Notes: a model not told the origin generated them from the letters alone. A stretch of DNA of 64,000 bases from Terrabacter terrigena (GCF_042676085.1 NZ_JBHTKH010000001.1:806001-870000); one strand, 5' to 3'; counted from the first letter of the stretch, positions 1-9,165 are shown. Numbers and translations: made by a program.

Positions 1-345
1 GGTGCGCAGCAGCCTCGACAGCCCGGCCAGCTGGGTGAAGGCGCTGGTGCCGGTGAAGCCGACGCGCAGCAGGCCGCGACGGCCGCCGGCGATGCCCCGC
101 ACGGCGGAGACCGCGGAGTCGAGCTCGTGGAGCACGCGGCGTACCTCCTGGTGGAAGAACTCGCCTGCAGCGGTGAGACGGACCTGGCGCGTCGTGCGCT
201 CGAGCAGCACGACCCCGAGCTCTGTCTCGAGGCGGCGCACGGCCTGGGACACGGCCGGCTGGGCGATGTGCAGGCGCTCGGCAGCCTGCCCGAAGTGGCA
301 CGTCTGCGCCACGACGTCGAAGTAGCGGAGCTGTCTCAGGTCCAT
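1..345 (-). CDS. LysR-family regulator, N-terminal part (cut by window edge)
   Basis: The frame starts at ATG 345 and runs off the left edge after about 115 codons. It begins MDLRQLRYFDVVAQ and has the LysR winged-helix pattern (FGQAAERLHIAQPAVSQAV, about residues 18-36), followed by the linker helix and the start of the effector domain (GLLRVGFTGTSAF). An AGGTGAAC stretch before the ATG can act as ribosome site. The gene is divergent from benA with a 196-nt shared spacer, the usual arrangement for CatR/BenM-type activators of benzoate and catechol genes. That role is inferred from position. The effector domain is missing here, so the ligand cannot be judged. Confidence 0.85.
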   Translation of the reverse strand, partial: MDLRQLRYFDVVAQTCHFGQAAERLHIAQPAVSQAVRRLETELGVVLLERTTRQVRLTAAGEFFHQEVRRVLHELDSAVSAVRGIAGGRRGLLRVGFTGTSAFTQLAGLSRLLRT

Positions 346-433
346 GGTTCACCTCCGTCCGGGGATGCCGTTCACGCTAGAACGACTGGATCCAGAAACA
401 CAAAGACCAAGATCTGCCGTACTGATAACGCTC

Positions 434-443
434 ATTGATCAAT
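434..443. promoter_or_regulatory. Palindrome in the LysR-benA divergent spacer
   Basis: ATTGATCAAT is a perfect 10-bp palindrome about 100 nt before the benA start and 90 nt before the LysR start. It lies in the most AT-rich part of the spacer. It is a candidate binding site for the divergent LysR protein or the downstream LuxR regulator. Only the symmetry and location support it. Confidence 0.35.
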
Positions 444-541
444 CATGCCCTCACCCAGCACTAGGCATTTGCCTCGTGCACCCTCCGACGGGGCCGTGGT
501 GGAGTTCCGGGAACCCCAACGCAAGGACGCCTGGAGGAGTC

Positions 542-1942
542 ATGACCGAGACGCTCGACCGGGTCGGCGCGAAGCTGGCCGACGCCGTGGTGGAGGAGCC
601 GGACACCGGCACCTACCGCGCCAACCGCCGCATCTTCACCGACGAGGAGCTCTTCGAGCTCGAGATGACGCACATCTTCGAGGGCAACTGGGTCTACCTC
701 GCCCACGAGAGCCAGGTCGCCTCCCCCGGTGACTACCTCACGACGCACATGGGCCGCCAGCCGGTCGTCATCACCCGCGACAAGGACGGCGAGCTGCACC
801 TGCTCGTCAACGCCTGTGCGCACCGCGGGGCGATGATCTGCCGCCGCAAGACCGACAACCGCACGACGCTGACCTGCCCCTTCCACGGCTGGACGTTCCG
901 CAACGACGGCACACTGCTCAAGGTCAAGGACCCCGAGGGGGCCGGCTACCCGGACTCCTTCGGCACCAACGGCTCCCACGACATGACGAAGGTGGCCCGC
1001 TTCGACAGCTACCGCGGGTTCCTCTTCGGCAGCCTCAACCCCGACGTCGTGCCCCTGCGCGACCACCTCGGCGACACGACGACCGTCATCGACATGCTCG
1101 TCGACCAGTCCCCGGAAGGCCTCGAGGTGCTGCGCGGGTCGTCGACCTACACCTACGACGGCAACTGGAAGGTGCAGGCCGAGAACGGCGCCGACGGCTA
1201 CCACGTGACGGCCACCCACTGGAACTACGCCGCCACGACGTCGCGACGAGACACCGGTGAGTCGGCGAACAGCACCAAGACGCTTGACGCGGGCAGCTGG
1301 GGCAAGTCCGGCGGCGGCTACTGGTCCTACCCCAACGGCCACCTGTGCCTCTGGACCTGGGCCGGCAACCCGCAGGACCGGCCGTTGTGGGATCGCCTCG
1401 ACGACCTCAAGGAGCGCTTCGGCGACGCCAAGGGCGAGTTCATGGTCAAGGGGTCACGCAACCTCTGCCTCTACCCGAACGTCTACCTGATGGACCAGTT
1501 CTCGACGCAGATCCGGCACTTCCGGCCGATCGCGCCCGACCAGACCGAGGTCACCATCTACTGCATCGCGCCCAAGGGTGAGAGCCCCGAGTCGAGGGCG
1601 TGGCGGATACGGCAGTACGAGGACTTCTTCAACGCCTCGGGCATGGCCACCCCCGACGACCTCGAGGAGTTCCGCTCCTGCCAGCTGACGTTCCGGGCCA
1701 CCGCGGCCCCGTGGAACGACATGAGCCGCGGCGCCCAGCACTGGCTCGACGGCCCCGACGAGGTGGCACTGTCGCTGGGCATGACCGACGTCGTCTCCGC
1801 CGGCGTCAAGAACGAGGACGAGGGCCTCTACCCGGTGCAGCACCGCTACTGGCGCGACACGATGCGGGCCGCGATGGACAAGGAGCAGACCCGGGCCGAG
1901 CAGGACGCGGCCGCCGAGGCGTCGCGGAGGAAGCACTCATGA
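542..1942 (+). CDS. benA: Benzoate 1,2-dioxygenase, large (alpha) subunit
   Basis: This is the catalytic subunit of the ring-hydroxylating dioxygenase that turns benzoate into the cis-1,2-dihydrodiol carboxylate. The 466-residue protein starts at ATG 542, just behind GGAGG; upstream in-frame ATGs have no ribosome site. The Rieske [2Fe-2S] ligands are visible as C92-x-H94 and C112-x2-H115. The mononuclear iron motif follows as D218, H221 and H226 in ENGADGYHVTATH. Length and motifs fit the BenA/XylX group of alpha subunits. Its stop overlaps the benB start (ATGA), so the two subunits are translationally coupled. A toluate or anthranilate dioxygenase is possible, but the fused BenD domain downstream favours benzoate. 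Confidence 0.93.
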   Translation: MTETLDRVGAKLADAVVEEPDTGTYRANRRIFTDEELFELEMTHIFEGNWVYLAHESQVASPGDYLTTHMGRQPVVITRDKDGELHLLVNACAHRGAMICRRKTDNRTTLTCPFHGWTFRNDGTLLKVKDPEGAGYPDSFGTNGSHDMTKVARFDSYRGFLFGSLNPDVVPLRDHLGDTTTVIDMLVDQSPEGLEVLRGSSTYTYDGNWKVQAENGADGYHVTATHWNYAATTSRRDTGESANSTKTLDAGSWGKSGGGYWSYPNGHLCLWTWAGNPQDRPLWDRLDDLKERFGDAKGEFMVKGSRNLCLYPNVYLMDQFSTQIRHFRPIAPDQTEVTIYCIAPKGESPESRAWRIRQYEDFFNASGMATPDDLEEFRSCQLTFRATAAPWNDMSRGAQHWLDGPDEVALSLGMTDVVSAGVKNEDEGLYPVQHRYWRDTMRAAMDKEQTRAEQDAAAEASRRKHS

Positions 1943-2463
1943 CCGTCACCGAACAGCAAGGCACACGCGAGAAGCTGGTCACGCAGAACCACATCGAACA
2001 GTTCCTCTACCGCGAGGCCCGCCACCTCGACGACCGCGAGTTCGAGAAGTGGCTCGGCTGCTACGCCGACGACTGCGTCTACTGGATGCCGGCCTGGACC
2101 GACGACGACGACCTCGTCGAGGACCCGCAGCGCGACATCTCGCTCATCTACTACGCCAACAAGGGCGGCCTCGAGGACCGGGTGTTCCGCATCCGCACCG
2201 AGCGCAGCTCGGCGACCTCGCTCCCCGAGCCGCGCACCAGCCACAACATCAGCAACGTCGAGGTCATCGAGCGACGTGGCGACCTCGTCGACGTGCGCTT
2301 CAACTGGCACACGATGTACTTCCGCTACAAGACGGTCGACCCGTACTACGGCACGTCGTTCTACACGATCGACTTCTCGGGCGACACGCCCCTCATCCGC
2401 CGCAAGACCGTGGTGCTGAAGAACGACTACATCCACCACGTGGTCGACATCTACCACTTCTGA
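1939..2463 (+). CDS. benB: Benzoate 1,2-dioxygenase, small (beta) subunit
   Basis: This 174-residue protein is the structural beta subunit that packs with BenA in the terminal oxygenase. It starts inside the benA stop (ATGA), which supports equal production of both subunits. It matches the ring-hydroxylating beta family (SnoaL-like cone fold): an N-terminal EQFLYREARHLDDREFEKW helix region, a DDCVYWMPAW segment, and the C-terminal RRKTVVLKNDYI strand with HVVDIYHF at the end. The beta subunit has no cofactor ligands in this family and none are seen. The next gene starts 10 nt after its stop. Confidence 0.92.
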   Translation: MTVTEQQGTREKLVTQNHIEQFLYREARHLDDREFEKWLGCYADDCVYWMPAWTDDDDLVEDPQRDISLIYYANKGGLEDRVFRIRTERSSATSLPEPRTSHNISNVEVIERRGDLVDVRFNWHTMYFRYKTVDPYYGTSFYTIDFSGDTPLIRRKTVVLKNDYIHHVVDIYHF

Positions 2464-2473
2464 GCGGGGAACC

Positions 2474-5086
2474 ATGACTGTCAACGACATCGACGTCGCG
2501 AAGCACCAGGTCGCCCTGTCCTTCGAGGACGGCGTGACGCGGTTCGTCACCTGCCGCGAGGACCAGACCGTCGCCGACGCCTCGTACCGCCAGCGCATCA
2601 ACATCCCGCTCGACTGCCGCGACGGTGCCTGCGGCACCTGCAAGGCCTTCTGCGAGTCGGGACAGTACGACGGCGGGACGTACATCGACGACGCCCTCAG
2701 CCAGGACGAGGCCGACCGCGGGTTCGTGCTGCCGTGCAGCATGCGGCCGCGCTCGGACCTCGTGCTGCAGGTGGCGAGCACCTCGGAGGTCGCCAGGACC
2801 AGGGCGACGACGTATGCCGGCACCCTCGTCGGTCTCGAACGCCTGTCGCGCACGACGGTGGAGGTCGCCGTCGAGATCGCGAACCGGGGCGAGCTCGCCT
2901 TCCTGCCGGGGCAGTACGTCAACATCGCCGTTCCCGGCACCGACGTCAGCCGCTCGTACTCTTTCAGCAACGCCCCGCACGAGGAGCGCCTCACCTTCCT
3001 CGTGAAGCTGACGCCGGGCGGCGCGATGTCGACATACCTCGACGAGCGCGCCGCTGTCGGTGACGCGGTCAGCTTCACCGGGCCGCACGGGTCGTTCTTC
3101 CTGCGCGAGACCGAGCGGCCGGTGCTGCTGCTCGCAGGCGGCACCGGGCTCGCTCCGGTCCTGTCGATGCTGCGCACCCTGAGCGCGGCCTCGAGCGAAC
3201 GGCACGCCCACCTCGTCTACGGCGTCAGCACCGACGAGGACCTCGTGGCCCTCGACCAGGTCGAGCGCGCCGCCGAGGGACTGCCCAACCTCACCTGGGA
3301 CCACTGCGTCTCCGACCCCGACAGCTCGGCGGCGAACAAGGGCTACGTCACGAGCCTCATCGGCCCGGAGCACCTCCACGACGGCGACGTCGCCATCTAC
3401 CTCTGCGGGCCGCCACCGATGGTCGAGGCGGTGCGCACCCACGTGTTCGAGGGGGGCACCGAGCCGACCGGCTTCTACTACGAGAAGTTCGCCCTCGCCT
3501 CCGCGTCCACCCCGGCCCGGGCCGAGCCGTCCGGGGCGCCCGGAAAGAGCCACGCGCAGCCGGGAGAGCAGGAGCCGCACCGCGATCCGGAGGAGCTGCT
3601 GCCGACGCGCGAGGCACGAGCCATCGCCGGCCAGGGCGTCCTCCCCGCGGCGGACATCGCCCCGTGGACGGGCCCCTTCCCGACACCGGACGATGGCGCC
3701 TCCGTGCGCCGCATCGCCAAGCAGGTCCTCTTCTCGGCAGCGGGCGCCACCGACGCGGTGCCCGACACGTCGTCCGACGCGGCGTCCGACGCGGGGTCCG
3801 ACACGGCGTCCGACGGCTACCAGATCGGCGAGGAGCACCCGGACGTGCAGTCCTCGGACGCCGTGTTCGAGGCCCGACAGGCGCTCGAGCTCGGCGCGCT
3901 GGAGCTGACGATCGGACGGCTCGGCTCGCAGCAGCTCGCCGGCTACCGGCTGCTCGCCGAGTCGACGCTGCCCTACGTGCAGGGCGACCGCTTCGTCGAC
4001 GCCCACGCGTACACCGAGGCGAACGCCGCCTTCCACGACTACCTCTTCGCGCAGACCCGCAACGCCCACCTGCTGCAGGCGTACCAGGCGCTGGGCGTCA
4101 AGGGTCGGATGGAGGAGGCCCTGCGCACCGCCACCTGGTGCCACCCGCGCTGCGCGACCGACCACGTCGAGATCGTCGAAGCCTTCGAGGCCGCCGACCG
4201 CGAGCGCGCCCGAGGACTCATCGCGGCGCACGCGGAGCGCTCCAAGCTCACGATGCGTCGCGCGATGGCCGGACCCACCCGCACCACCCGACCGGCACAC
4301 ATCTCCCCCGGACGCTTCGACGACACCGTCGTCGTCGTCACCGGCGCTGCCCAGGGGATCGGCGCGCAGGTGGCCCGTCGCATCGGCGCCGAAGGTGGGC
4401 TGCTCGTCCTCGCGGACCGGTCGGAGCTGGTCGCCGAGGTGGCGGACGAGCTGCGGGCCGACGGACACGACGCCCTGGCGGTCACCTGCGACCTCGAGAC
4501 CTGGGAGGGCAGTGAGGAGCTGACGCGCCGCGCCATCGACCGCTTCGGCCGGGTCGACGTGCTCGTCAACAACGTCGGCGGTGCGATCAACTTCAAGCCG
4601 TTCACCGAGTTCACCGAGACCGAGATCCGCGCCGAGCTCGAGCGCTCGCTCGTGACGACGCTCTTCACGACACGGGCCGTCCTGCCGTGGATGGTGGCCG
4701 CCCAGCGAGGCGTCATCGTCAACGTCTCGTCGGCGGCGACGCGCGGGATCCACCGCATTCCCTACTCCGCGGCCAAGGGCGCGGTCAACGCCGTGACCGC
4801 GTCGCTCGCGATGGAGTACGCCGAGCACGGAATCAGGGTGGTCGCGACGGCGCCCGGTGGCACCGAGGCCCCGCCGCGCCGCATCCTGCGGGGCACTCCC
4901 GCGGCCCGCAACGAGCAGGAGCGGGGGTGGTTCGACGCCCACATCGAGCAGACGCTCGGCTCGTCGCTCATGGGTCGCTACGGGACCCTGGACGAGCAGG
5001 CCGCGGCGATCACGTTCCTCGCCTCCGACGAGGCGTCCTACATCACCGGGACGGTGCTCCCCGTGGCGGGCGGCGACATGGGCTGA
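2474..5086 (+). CDS. benCD: Fused BenC reductase, FCD-like domain and BenD diol dehydrogenase
   Basis: One uninterrupted 870-codon frame carries three modules. Residues 1-340 are the dioxygenase electron-transfer protein: plant-type [2Fe-2S] cysteines C48, C53, C56 and C88, FAD motif RSYSFSN (160-166), GGTGLAP (222-228) and CGPPPM (311-316). Residues 345-450 are a low-complexity linker rich in A, S, D and P, with SDAASDAGSDTASD repeats. Residues 460-598 resemble the FCD effector-binding domain of FadR-type GntR regulators, with H521, H564 and H586 at the metal-ligand positions and N517 where Asp is usual; there is no DNA-binding domain. Residues 612-870 are a short-chain dehydrogenase with TGAAQGIG (623-630), NNVG, S752 and YxxxK (Y764, K768), fitting BenD, which oxidises the cis-diol to catechol. 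The product would both feed electrons to BenAB and process its product. A sequencing error joining two genes is unlikely because codon use is smooth throughout. Confidence 0.88.
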   Translation: MTVNDIDVAKHQVALSFEDGVTRFVTCREDQTVADASYRQRINIPLDCRDGACGTCKAFCESGQYDGGTYIDDALSQDEADRGFVLPCSMRPRSDLVLQVASTSEVARTRATTYAGTLVGLERLSRTTVEVAVEIANRGELAFLPGQYVNIAVPGTDVSRSYSFSNAPHEERLTFLVKLTPGGAMSTYLDERAAVGDAVSFTGPHGSFFLRETERPVLLLAGGTGLAPVLSMLRTLSAASSERHAHLVYGVSTDEDLVALDQVERAAEGLPNLTWDHCVSDPDSSAANKGYVTSLIGPEHLHDGDVAIYLCGPPPMVEAVRTHVFEGGTEPTGFYYEKFALASASTPARAEPSGAPGKSHAQPGEQEPHRDPEELLPTREARAIAGQGVLPAADIAPWTGPFPTPDDGASVRRIAKQVLFSAAGATDAVPDTSSDAASDAGSDTASDGYQIGEEHPDVQSSDAVFEARQALELGALELTIGRLGSQQLAGYRLLAESTLPYVQGDRFVDAHAYTEANAAFHDYLFAQTRNAHLLQAYQALGVKGRMEEALRTATWCHPRCATDHVEIVEAFEAADRERARGLIAAHAERSKLTMRRAMAGPTRTTRPAHISPGRFDDTVVVVTGAAQGIGAQVARRIGAEGGLLVLADRSELVAEVADELRADGHDALAVTCDLETWEGSEELTRRAIDRFGRVDVLVNNVGGAINFKPFTEFTETEIRAELERSLVTTLFTTRAVLPWMVAAQRGVIVNVSSAATRGIHRIPYSAAKGAVNAVTASLAMEYAEHGIRVVATAPGGTEAPPRRILRGTPAARNEQERGWFDAHIEQTLGSSLMGRYGTLDEQAAAITFLASDEASYITGTVLPVAGGDMG

Positions 5087-5089
5087 GCG

Positions 5090-7960
5090 GTGACGCGTCC
5101 CGCTCGGCGCTCGCCCACGCCGCCGGGAGCGGCGGACCGGGCCTACCGTGGCCGTGTGACGCCCACAAAGCTGCTGCCGACGCGCCGACGGGAGGTCGAT
5201 GCGCTCGTCGAACGTGTCGGCGCACCGGCGCCTGCCACTTCGACGCTCGTCGTCGTGACCGCCCCGGCGGGTGGAGGCCTCACCACCTTCCTGCGCGCCT
5301 TCACGGACGAGTGCGGAGAGGACAGCCGCGTGCCCGCGTCCAGGGTGCAGCGACTCCTCGGGCTTCCTTGGGAGAGAGCGCAACCGGGTGCAGCATTGCG
5401 TTCCCTGCTGCCTGCGCGCGACCGGAGCGAGTCCGTCTTCTCACCGCTCTCTGCAGCAGAGGACATGCTGGCTGAGGTCACGGTCGGGGCCGAAGGCTGG
5501 GACCTCGTCGTCGTCCTCGAGGACGCGCACCACACCGACACCTCCTCCGTCCAGTCGCTCGTCAGCCTCACCCGTCGGCCGGGGGCCGCGCGGGTGCTCG
5601 TCGTGCTCGGGTGGTGCGACGAGAACGTCGGGGTGCCCGCCCGCGGAGACGACACGGCATACGGCCTCGGCGACGGGCTGCTGCACGACATGGTCCTCGC
5701 TGCCGCCGACCACGTCGTCCGGCTCGCTCCACTGGCCTTCGACGACGTCACGCCACTCGCGGAGCGGCGAGGGCTGAACCTGCCTGCGCTGCAGGTGGAG
5801 CGGCTGCTGCGCCACTGCGGCGGCCGAGTCCGCAATGTCGTCGAGATGCTCGACGTGGTGGCCCCGAGGGACTGGGAGGCGCCCTTGCTCGTGCTCCCGG
5901 CTCCGCCGACGGCGGCCCGGGCGGTCCGGGCCGCCGTGACGTCTCTGGGCGACGACGCACGCCGTCTGGTCCAGTCGGTCGCGGTGCTCGAGCTCGGCGA
6001 CCGTCAGGCCCACGGCGTGGAGGTGAGCCAGGCCGCCGAGGTGGCAGCCGTGGGCGCGGCCACGCTCGCCGTCCGTGAGTGCGTGCGCGAGGGTCTGCTC
6101 CGCCAGCTCGACGAGCTCGGCTGCTCGGTGCGGTTGGAGGACCCGGTCTCGCGCCGCGCCGTCCTCGATGCGATCGAGCCCGGCGACCGCGCCGCGTTGC
6201 ACCTGCGTGCGGCCGCTGTGGTCCCGGACCCGGCGGTCGCGCTTCGACACACGTGGTTCGCCGACCCCCGGCCCGACGCGGCGTTGGCCACGCGGCTGGA
6301 GGTCGAGGCCACGCGCAAGGCGACGGACGGCGCCTGGGCGGCCGCCGCGGACCTGTTGCTCGTCGCGGCTCGCGCGAGCGCCGACCGCGACCTGTCGGGG
6401 GCGCGTCTCGTCGCGGCCGTCGACGCCCTCGTCGGGGCCGGCGACGTGCCCCGGGCCGCGCGCTTCCTCGCCGAGGTCGAGACGCTGCGCGAGACCCCGC
6501 AGCGCGACGCGGCCCTCGGCTACCTCGCAGTCGTGCGAGGCCGACCGGCGGAGGCGGAGCACAAGCTCCGTCGCGCCTGGGACCTCGTCAACGAGCGGCG
6601 CGACCCCACAACGGCGGCCGTCGTGGCCCAGCGCCACGTGCTGCACGCCCTGGCTCGCTGTCGTGCCCTCGACGTCGTCGAGTGGGCTGACCGCGCCGCG
6701 GCGGTGGCGCCCGGAACGCCGGCTGCCATGGAGGCGGCGGCGATCCGCGGACTGGGCGTCGCTGCGGGTGGTGACGTGGCCACCGCCCTGGCGGAGTACG
6801 AGTACCTGCTCGCTCGCCTGCCCGAGGGGCTGGTGGCACAACGCGTCGTGATGGCCTCGGGGTGGCTCCACCTCGTTGCCGACGACCCCGACTCGGCCGT
6901 CGAGGAGCTCGAGAGGGCCGCAGCGAGCGACCCCGGCGGGGGGTCGCTGCGGATCTCGCTGTGGGCCTGGGCCTGGCTCGCCCGGGCCCAGTTCGCCACC
7001 GGTGACTGGACGGCCGCCGTAGCCACTGCGTCGAACGGCGCCGACCTGGCCCGTCGCTCCGGCACCCAGCTGCTCGTCCCGCTCATGGAGTGGACCCGCA
7101 CGCAGGTGTACGCCCTGCGCGGTGACTGGGCTGCTGCCGAGCACAGCGCCTGCGCCGGAGAGGCGGGCACGCGCGGCTACGCGGTCATGCGCGTCCCCGC
7201 CGCCCTGGGCTGCGCCGCGCTGAGCGAGGCCCGTGCCGACTACGCGGGCGTCGTACGCGCCCTGACGCCCCTGACCCAGCCGTGGGCCCGGGGCTGGATC
7301 GACGCCCCCGGGTTCTGGCCGTGGGCCGACGTCCACGCCAACGCCCTCGTGCTGGTCGGACGGTCCGAGGACGCGGACGCCTTCCTGCGCCTGCACGAGG
7401 AACGAGCCGCGGCCGCCGCCCACGACTCGGCCTCGGCACGGCTTGCCTGCGCCCGTGGACGCTGGCACGGCAGCCGGGGCGACCTCGATGCCGCGCGAGA
7501 GTGCTTCGAGCGCGCGCTTGCCCTCCTGGCCCCCCTGCCGCTGGCGTACGACCGCGCCCGTGTCCACTTCTCCTACGGGCAGACCCTGCGCCGAGCGGGT
7601 CGACGTGCCGAGGCCGACGTGGTTCTCGCGACCGCACGCGAGGAGTACCTCGCCCTCGGCGCCGCGACCTACGTGGCCCGCTGCGACCGCGAGCTCGCTG
7701 CCGGCGGCGTCCACGTCGTGCGGCAGCACCGCGAGCACGACGAGCTGACGACGCAGGAGGAGGTCGTCGCATCGCTCGTGGCGAGCGGGCGCACCAACAA
7801 GGAGGTGGCCGCCGAGCTGTTCCTGTCGGCCAAGACGGTGCAGTACCACCTGACACGGATCTACGCGAAGCTCGGCGTGCGGTCGCGGTCGGAGCTCGCC
7901 GCGCTCCGGTCGCAGCCTGCCCCGCAGACCGAGGCGCGGGAACCAGGACCCTCCACATGA
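5090..7960 (+). CDS. benR: LuxR-family regulator with AAA/STAND-type domain, BenR-like
   Basis: This 956-residue protein has an N-terminal nucleotide-binding-like domain, a long helical tetratricopeptide-like middle and a C-terminal LuxR helix-turn-helix (residues 883-942, LTTQEEVVASLVASGRTNKEVA then TVQYHLTRIYAKLGV). The Walker A region reads TAPAGGGLTT (57-66), with Leu where the catalytic Lys should be; a Walker B-like LVVVLEDAH is at 139-147. The start is GTG 5090, 3 nt after benCD; GTG 5156 is an alternative. Large LuxR-type regulators accompany ben genes in corynebacteria (BenR), so control of this operon is likely. Its stop overlaps pobA (ATGA). Confidence 0.85.
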   Translation: MTRPARRSPTPPGAADRAYRGRVTPTKLLPTRRREVDALVERVGAPAPATSTLVVVTAPAGGGLTTFLRAFTDECGEDSRVPASRVQRLLGLPWERAQPGAALRSLLPARDRSESVFSPLSAAEDMLAEVTVGAEGWDLVVVLEDAHHTDTSSVQSLVSLTRRPGAARVLVVLGWCDENVGVPARGDDTAYGLGDGLLHDMVLAAADHVVRLAPLAFDDVTPLAERRGLNLPALQVERLLRHCGGRVRNVVEMLDVVAPRDWEAPLLVLPAPPTAARAVRAAVTSLGDDARRLVQSVAVLELGDRQAHGVEVSQAAEVAAVGAATLAVRECVREGLLRQLDELGCSVRLEDPVSRRAVLDAIEPGDRAALHLRAAAVVPDPAVALRHTWFADPRPDAALATRLEVEATRKATDGAWAAAADLLLVAARASADRDLSGARLVAAVDALVGAGDVPRAARFLAEVETLRETPQRDAALGYLAVVRGRPAEAEHKLRRAWDLVNERRDPTTAAVVAQRHVLHALARCRALDVVEWADRAAAVAPGTPAAMEAAAIRGLGVAAGGDVATALAEYEYLLARLPEGLVAQRVVMASGWLHLVADDPDSAVEELERAAASDPGGGSLRISLWAWAWLARAQFATGDWTAAVATASNGADLARRSGTQLLVPLMEWTRTQVYALRGDWAAAEHSACAGEAGTRGYAVMRVPAALGCAALSEARADYAGVVRALTPLTQPWARGWIDAPGFWPWADVHANALVLVGRSEDADAFLRLHEERAAAAAHDSASARLACARGRWHGSRGDLDAARECFERALALLAPLPLAYDRARVHFSYGQTLRRAGRRAEADVVLATAREEYLALGAATYVARCDRELAAGGVHVVRQHREHDELTTQEEVVASLVASGRTNKEVAAELFLSAKTVQYHLTRIYAKLGVRSRSELAALRSQPAPQTEAREPGPST

Positions 7961-9165
7961 ACCGGACCTCGAGGACGCGGTCGACCGTCGGCATCGTCGG
8001 CGGCGGCCCCGCCGGTCTGATGCTGTCGCACCTGCTGCACCGGGCCGGGATCGACTCGGTCACCGTCGACAACCGCACGCGCGCCGAGATCGAGCAGACG
8101 GTGCGTGCCGGCATCCTCGAGTCGGACAGCGTGCGCCTTCTCGTCGACACGGGTGTGTCCGACCGCGTCCTGCGTGAGGGCCACCCACACGACGGGATCG
8201 AGCTGCGCTTCGGGGGCGTCGGTCACCGGATCGACTTCAAGGGGCTCGTCGGCGAGTCGACCTGGCTCTACCCACAGACCGACGTCTTCATCGACCTGGC
8301 GGCCGCACGGCAACGCGCCGGCGCGGACGTGCGGTTCGGCGTCAGGGGGACCCGCGTCGAGGACCTCCTCGGCGAGCGGCCCCGCATCTGCTTCACCGAC
8401 TCCTCCGGTGCGGAGCAGGTCGTCGAGTGCGACTACCTCGTGGGCGCGGACGGCTCGCGCAGCACGTGCCGCCACGAGATCCCGGAGGCCCAACGGCGGC
8501 AGTTCTCGCGCGAGTACCCCTTCGCCTGGTTCGGCATCCTCTGCGAGGCGCCGCACAGCGCCCCCGAGCTCGTCTACGCGCACTCCGACCGTGGCTTCGC
8601 CCTCATCAGCCAGCGCTCGGAGACCGTGCAGCGGATGTACTTCCAGTGCGACCCCGACGAGGACGTCGATGCGTGGAGCGACGACCGCATCTGGCAGGAG
8701 CTGCAGGCCCGGGTGAGCGGGCCCGACGGCTTCAGCCTGAAGGAAGGGGCGATCACCGACAGGACGGTGCTGCGCTTCCGCAGCTTCGTGTGCGAGCCGA
8801 TGCGCCACGGCAACATGCTGCTCGCCGGCGACGCAGCGCACACGGTGCCGCCCACCGGGGCCAAGGGACTCAACCTCGCTCTCGCCGACGCCACGGTGCT
8901 CGCCGAGGTGCTCGAGCGGGCCGTGCGGACGGGCGACAAGGACGTGCTCGACACCTACAGCCCCCGGGCCCAGTCACGGGTCTGGAAGGCCCAGCACTTC
9001 TCCTACTGGATGACGAGCATGCTGCACACCATCCCGGGGGCCACGGACTTCGACCGCCGCCGACAGCTCGGCGAGCTGTCCATGGTCACCGGTTCGGAGG
9101 CCGGCTCGCGTTTCCTGGCCGAGGCCTACACGGGGTGGCCGCAGACTGCGTCCCGTCGCGGCTGA
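7957..9165 (+). CDS. pobA: 4-hydroxybenzoate 3-monooxygenase
   Basis: This 402-residue FAD-dependent aromatic hydroxylase converts 4-hydroxybenzoate to protocatechuate. It shows the FAD-binding GIVGGGPAGL near the N-terminus, the DYLVGADGSRS segment, and the family hallmark GDAAHTVPPTGAKGLNLA, which is nearly the textbook PobA sequence. QRMYFQCDPDEDVDAWSD also matches the PobA NADPH-contact region. The length is close to the usual 390-395. The ATG sits inside the stop of the regulator gene, so it is probably co-transcribed with the benzoate operon and feeds the other arm of the beta-ketoadipate pathway. Neither catechol nor protocatechuate ring-cleavage genes are in this window. Confidence 0.9.
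   Translation: MNRTSRTRSTVGIVGGGPAGLMLSHLLHRAGIDSVTVDNRTRAEIEQTVRAGILESDSVRLLVDTGVSDRVLREGHPHDGIELRFGGVGHRIDFKGLVGESTWLYPQTDVFIDLAAARQRAGADVRFGVRGTRVEDLLGERPRICFTDSSGAEQVVECDYLVGADGSRSTCRHEIPEAQRRQFSREYPFAWFGILCEAPHSAPELVYAHSDRGFALISQRSETVQRMYFQCDPDEDVDAWSDDRIWQELQARVSGPDGFSLKEGAITDRTVLRFRSFVCEPMRHGNMLLAGDAAHTVPPTGAKGLNLALADATVLAEVLERAVRTGDKDVLDTYSPRAQSRVWKAQHFSYWMTSMLHTIPGATDFDRRRQLGELSMVTGSEAGSRFLAEAYTGWPQTASRRG

Noticed and set aside
2393..5383. 996-codon minus-strand open frame antisense to benCD
   Set aside because: It is the mirror of a high-GC gene: long antisense frames arise from third-position G/C bias. Its protein is Arg/Gly/Val-rich with no recognisable domain, while the plus strand has clear motifs.
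5441..7849. 802-codon minus-strand open frame antisense to the LuxR gene
   Set aside because: Same artefact; no domains, and the plus frame carries a clear LuxR HTH and couples to pobA.
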